Source: Bacteroidota bacterium (GTDB lineage Bacteria > Bacteroidota > Bacteroidia > Bacteroidales > VadinHA17). From it: a stretch of DNA of 5,969 nt. The position numbers and the translations under genes were made by a program. The notes beneath the pieces are model-generated. The model saw only the letters and a list, made by a program, of their open reading frames with translations. It searched no databases and had not been told where the DNA came from. Where the stretch lies: NCBI GenBank assembly GCA_030631445.1, contig DAOVLD010000123.1:1-5969 (forward strand), written 5' to 3'. This document shows positions 4,167 through 5,969 of the stretch, in pieces (within the stretch, counting starts at the first letter, position 1; each line of letters begins with the position of its first letter).

Positions 4167-5969
4167 TTACTTGCTAAGTATCTTAAACTCAACTCTTCTG
4201 TTTTGAGCTCTTCCTTCTTCTGTATCGTTATTAGCAACAGGCTGTGATGAAGCATAACCTGCATATTCAAGTCTGGCAGGTTCTATTCCCAAACTAACAA
4301 GATAATCGACCACTGCTTTAGCTCTTTGCTCAGACAGTTTCTGGTTAAATGCATATGAACCAACATTATCTGAATGCCCTGAAATCTCTATTCTCAGTCC
4401 CGGGTTTGTACTCATAAGTTTAAGTACACTACCCAGTTCAATATATGAATCAGATGTAAGCACAGCTTTACCAAATTCGAAGAAAATATTCTTTAGGATA
4501 ATCTTTTCACCAACTTCAATAGGTTTAAGAAGAAAATTACGGAAAAATTCATTCGATTCTGAATCTTCTTCAACTTCCAGAATATCGAGATAAACAAGGT
4601 AACCCTGGGCTGTAATTTCGATCCCGTAATCTTTCTTCTCTTTAAGCTTAACTGAATAGTAGCCATCACTACGATCAGAAATAGTGGTAGCCACCACCTG
4701 GTTAATATCCATATCAATTACCTCGAGTTTTGCCACAACAGGAGATGAATCCTTACTATTTAATACTGAACCCCTTACAATAAATTCGGGTTCAGGTTCC
4801 TCAATTTTTACTGTATCAGTAACTACAATAAATACAGTATCAACAAGAGGTTCTGGTTCCTCCTCAATTATTTCCGGTTCAGGAGGTGGCAAATAGGTTA
4901 TTTTATAAATATCCATATATCCATATCCATCCTGCCTGACAGATGAGAAATATGAAACAGCAGTATCCCCGGTAGGTATATAAAATAAATCATTATATGG
5001 AGAATTTATTGGAAAACCCAGATTCACAGGTTCCGACCAGTTGCCTTTTTCATCCATAGTTGTTTTAAAAATATCATAACCGCCCATACTATTATGCCCG
5101 GTGGAACTAAAGTACAATGTATTTCCAACTGAGTCAATATAAACACCCTCTTCATCATAGGTTGTATTAATAGTTACGCCCAAATTTACCGGTTCTCCCC
5201 ATTTATTATTTGGCCCTTTCCGGATAAAAAAGATATCAGTACCTCCTATTGATTCTTTCTTGTTTGAACTTACAAAAACTGCTTTACTCCCATCTTCATT
5301 AAAATTGAGGGTTGTTTCCCTTGAAGAACGAGAATTAAACTTTCCGGAAAATTTTTTAGGAGATGTCCATTTATCCTTTTTAGCTTCGCTCACATAAAAA
5401 TCTCCTTTTCTTTTAACACCTCTGTATAAATAAAGTTTTTGCGCATCGGGAGAAATAGTAAGAACCGCATCATTATATTTACTGTTAACAGTTTTTCCAA
5501 GATTTTGAGCCAAACCCCAATTGCCATCTTCATAATAGCTTACATAAATATCCTCATTAAATTTGTTATCAAAATAATTTCTGTCAGGTCTTGCATAGAA
5601 TGGTCGTCTTGATGTAAAATACATCCTTTTTTCATTTTTCGAGATAACTGAATTATAATCATCCTTTTTAGAGTTTACGTAATTACCAATATTTGTAATC
5701 TCTATGCGCAGGGTATCTTTCATCAATTCAATTCCATTTCGACACTCCTGCATCCATCGTTCAATATCAAAATCCAGTTTTTTCTTTTCCTTTTCCGTAA
5801 GCGCTTCCAGGTAAATCTGATATTCTTTAATTGCTTTATCAAACTGATAATTATATTGATATGCCCTTCCGAGCAACAAATGAATATCCGGAGCAATATT
5901 ATTATCAAACTCAAATGCTTTCTGAAAATAGCCAAGAGCTTCTCCTTGTTTATCAGAATAAAGACAACA
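4167..5969 (-). CDS. OmpA-family envelope protein with TPR, beta-propeller and CarboxypepD-reg-like domains, partial (N-terminus off the right edge)
   Basis: 600 residues are visible and the frame stays open to the right edge, so the start lies outside; the TTG at 5877-5879 is inside a TPR and is not the start. Domains in order (visible numbering): TPR-like helices about 8-55; a PD40-type beta-propeller about 110-360 with repeated W-x-x-P-x-x-L/F blocks near 151, 201, 257 and 311, each followed by strands such as TLYFSSTG and GGYDIF; a Pro/Glu-rich linker with PEPE blocks (361-395); a carboxypeptidase regulatory-like beta-sandwich (396-467, VRGSVLNSKD to GYLVYL); and an OmpA C-terminal peptidoglycan-binding domain (489-600) with GHSDNVG, NQKLSEQRA and the terminal NRRVEF. 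It should sit in the periplasm or be attached to the outer membrane and grip peptidoglycan. This is the layout known for PorE of the type IX secretion system, but many Bacteroidota paralogues share it, so I give no symbol. The signal peptide cannot be seen. Confidence 0.9.
   Translation of the reverse strand, partial: CCLYSDKQGEALGYFQKAFEFDNNIAPDIHLLLGRAYQYNYQFDKAIKEYQIYLEALTEKEKKKLDFDIERWMQECRNGIELMKDTLRIEITNIGNYVNSKKDDYNSVISKNEKRMYFTSRRPFYARPDRNYFDNKFNEDIYVSYYEDGNWGLAQNLGKTVNSKYNDAVLTISPDAQKLYLYRGVKRKGDFYVSEAKKDKWTSPKKFSGKFNSRSSRETTLNFNEDGSKAVFVSSNKKESIGGTDIFFIRKGPNNKWGEPVNLGVTINTTYDEEGVYIDSVGNTLYFSSTGHNSMGGYDIFKTTMDEKGNWSEPVNLGFPINSPYNDLFYIPTGDTAVSYFSSVRQDGYGYMDIYKITYLPPPEPEIIEEEPEPLVDTVFIVVTDTVKIEEPEPEFIVRGSVLNSKDSSPVVAKLEVIDMDINQVVATTISDRSDGYYSVKLKEKKDYGIEITAQGYLVYLDILEVEEDSESNEFFRNFLLKPIEVGEKIILKNIFFEFGKAVLTSDSYIELGSVLKLMSTNPGLRIEISGHSDNVGSYAFNQKLSEQRAKAVVDYLVSLGIEPARLEYAGYASSQPVANNDTEEGRAQNRRVEFKILSK

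Noticed and set aside
4150..4171. Hairpin AGTAAA/TTTACT overlapping the stop codon of the OmpA-family gene
   Set aside because: A weak 6-bp AT-rich stem with a 10-base loop and no T-run; likely chance.
4684..4896. Ser/Gly-rich plus-strand open frame
   Set aside because: It is the antisense reading of the Pro/Glu-rich linker and the adjoining part of the OmpA-family gene; its low complexity follows from the PEPE codons.
5877..5879. TTG as the start of the OmpA-family gene
   Set aside because: The frame continues open for 30 more codons to the right edge and the upstream residues complete a TPR helix pair, so the gene simply runs out of the window.

Overview
The window comes from an AT-rich member of the Bacteroidota, most likely Bacteroidales or Marinilabiliales. 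This rests on the short SerA variant with its family-specific Rossmann motif, the Bacteroidota forms of SerC, GcvT and ComB, and a TPR / beta-propeller / carboxypeptidase-regulatory-like / OmpA protein. It also fits the near absence of Shine-Dalgarno sequences and a TAnnTTTG-type -7 box upstream of gcvT. I cannot name the genus.

All five genes lie on the minus strand, so transcription runs from high to low coordinates. In that order they are: a large OmpA-family envelope protein (4167 to beyond the right edge, N-terminus missing); gcvT, the T-protein of the glycine cleavage system (2907-4010); a comB-family 2-phosphosulfolactate phosphatase (1952-2719); serC, phosphoserine aminotransferase (818-1891); and serA, 3-phosphoglycerate dehydrogenase (565 to beyond the left edge, C-terminal part missing). 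No RNA gene, CRISPR array, insertion sequence or transposase was seen, and no stretch over 300 bases lacks a gene.

The metabolic theme is serine, glycine and one-carbon units. SerA and SerC make O-phosphoserine from 3-phosphoglycerate, and GcvT works at the folate step of glycine breakdown. A dedicated phosphoserine phosphatase (serB) is not in view. Instead a phosphatase of the phosphosulfolactate family sits directly upstream of serC, which raises a testable link to sulfonate chemistry (cysteate, sulfolactate, sulfonolipids). The OmpA-family gene belongs to a different theme, cell-envelope anchoring, and resembles the type IX secretion protein PorE in architecture.

The least explained sequence is between genes. 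The gcvT-comB gap holds three consecutive long hairpins, and a 14-base motif is repeated about 99 bp apart, one copy covering the gcvT stop codon. The serC-serA gap holds two compact palindromes of higher GC just before serA and five degenerate tandem heptamers further upstream. These look like small dispersed repeats or RNA structures. They are the main candidates for something undescribed; the genes themselves are recognisable families.
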